Below the pieces are notes generated by a model. The model saw only the letters and a program-made list of their open reading frames with translations. It was not told the origin of the DNA and did no database searches. Of a DNA stretch of 64,000 nucleotides, positions 62,911-64,000 are shown in pieces. Position numbers and translations under genes: made by a program. Source of the DNA: Anas platyrhynchos (taxonomy: Eukaryota > Chordata > Aves > Anseriformes > Anatidae); NCBI RefSeq assembly GCF_047663525.1, contig NC_092616.1, positions 5,865,501 through 5,929,500 on the forward strand, read 5' to 3'. Positions within the stretch are counted from its first letter, which is position 1. Every line of letters begins with the position of its first letter.

Positions 62911-64000
62911 GCGGGGGGGGGAATCTGTGGGGCGCGCTCGCTCTTTGCTTGCACAAGCCAAAGGTTTTAGGGGGATCTATGGGGCGGGATCTATGGGGCG
63001 GGATCTGTGGGGCGGGATCTATGGGGCAGGGGAAGGATCTATGGGGTCAGGGGGTAGATCTATGGGGCAGGGAAGGGGGATCTATGGGGCAGGATCTATG
63101 GGGCAGGATCTATGGGGCAGGGAAGGGGGATCTATGGGGCAGGATCTATGGGGCAGGATCTATGGGGCAGGTCAGATCTATGGGGCAGCTGGTTGGATCT
63201 ATGGGGCAGGGAAGGGAGATCTATGGGGCAGGGCAGGATCTATGGGGCAGGATCTATGGGGCAGGAGAGGATCTATGGGGCAGGATCTATGGGGCAGGGG
63301 AAGGATCTATGGGACAGGGGGGGATCTATGGGGTCAGGGTGTGGATCTATGGGGTCAGGGGTGGATCTATGGGGCAGGGAAGGGGGATCTATGGGGCAGG
63401 ATCTATGGGGTGGGATCAATGGGGCAGGATCTACGGGGCAGGGAGTGATCTGTGGGGCAGGGGAAGCATCTATGGGGCAGATCAGATCTATGGGGCAGGA
63501 TCTATGGGGCAGGGGGATCTATGGGGTTATCTATGGGGCAGGGGGATCTATGGGGCCAGGGGGTGGTTCTATGGGGCAGGATCTATAGGGCAGGTCATAT
63601 CTATGGGGCAGGGGGGATCTATGGGGCAGGATCTATGGGGCAGGGGGGATCTATGGGGCAGGATCTATGGGGCAGGTGGTTGGATCTATGGGGCAAATCA
63701 GATCTATGGGGCAGGTTCTATGGGGCAGAATCTATGGGGCAGGTCAGATCTATGGGGCAGGATCTATGGGTCAGGGTCTATGGGGTGGGATCTATGGGGC
63801 AGGATCTATGGGGCGGGATCTATGGGGCAGGGGTGAGCTATAGGGCAGGGGGGGATCTATGGGGCCAGGGGTGGATCTATGGGGTAGGGGGATCTATGGG
63901 GCGGGATCTATGGGGCAGGGGTGAGCTATAGGGCAGGGGGGGATCTATGGGGCCAGGGGTGGATCTATGGGGCCAGGGGGTGGTTCTATGGGGCAGGATC
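62911..64000. repeat. GATCTATGGGGCAG array to window end
   Basis: After a short unique piece (GCTCGCTCTTTGCTTGCACA and following, to about 62970) the sequence is GGATCTATGGGGCAGG units of 14-20 bp, continuing past the window. Open frames here translate the repeat (SMGQDLWGR) and are not genes. Confidence 0.92.

Overview
This window is vertebrate nuclear DNA, most likely from a bird microchromosome (a GC-rich 'dot' chromosome). There are no prokaryotic signatures. The genes are split into small GC-rich exons with GT-AG junctions, and nearly everything else is GC-skewed tandem minisatellite. The species cannot be named from the sequence. Two genes lie head to tail on the + strand, in the order ARMC5 then TGFB1I1 (Hic-5/ARA55), the same neighbour pair as on human 16p11.2. 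ARMC5 enters from the left edge with its 5' exons outside the window. It occupies about 1.7-34.6 kb and ends with a stop at 33546-33548 and an AATAAA at 34565. TGFB1I1 runs from its ATG at 36308 to a stop at 61329-61331 in ten coding exons that join without a frame error into 363 codons. ARMC5 layout: a short armadillo exon (1723-1790, duplicated near 2916-2962), a large armadillo exon (5639-6517, with a partial copy at 4125-4216), 9523-10002, 12502-12633, 16703-16882 and a 5.5-kb terminal exon (28002-33548). The terminal exon carries a Ser/Pro-rich repeat region, the BTB domain and a long acidic heptad tail. About ten single-base frame breaks lie in the middle ARMC5 exons, so this copy is either badly base-called or decaying. 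The terminal exon is open. In several ARMC5 introns the minisatellite unit contains the end of an exon. One 5' splice site is present ten times (10003-11616), and half of another exon is present five times (16771-21083). TGFB1I1 layout: CpG/C-rich promoter with a perfect CArG box (36242-36251), LD motifs in exons 1-2, 4 and 6, and LIM2-LIM4 in exons 7-10. LIM1 is reduced to a CxxC stub. Each intron is filled by its own satellite family, alternating between C-rich and G-rich on the + strand. The family in intron 1 is the reverse complement of that in intron 3. Downstream of the stop lie eight 167-bp repeats, two perfect hairpins and a GATCTATGGGGCAG array to the window end. The two genes are not known to act in one pathway. 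ARMC5 is a CUL3 substrate adaptor and TGFB1I1 is a focal-adhesion scaffold and nuclear-receptor coactivator. Almost all long open frames in the window, on both strands, are products of stop-poor repeats.
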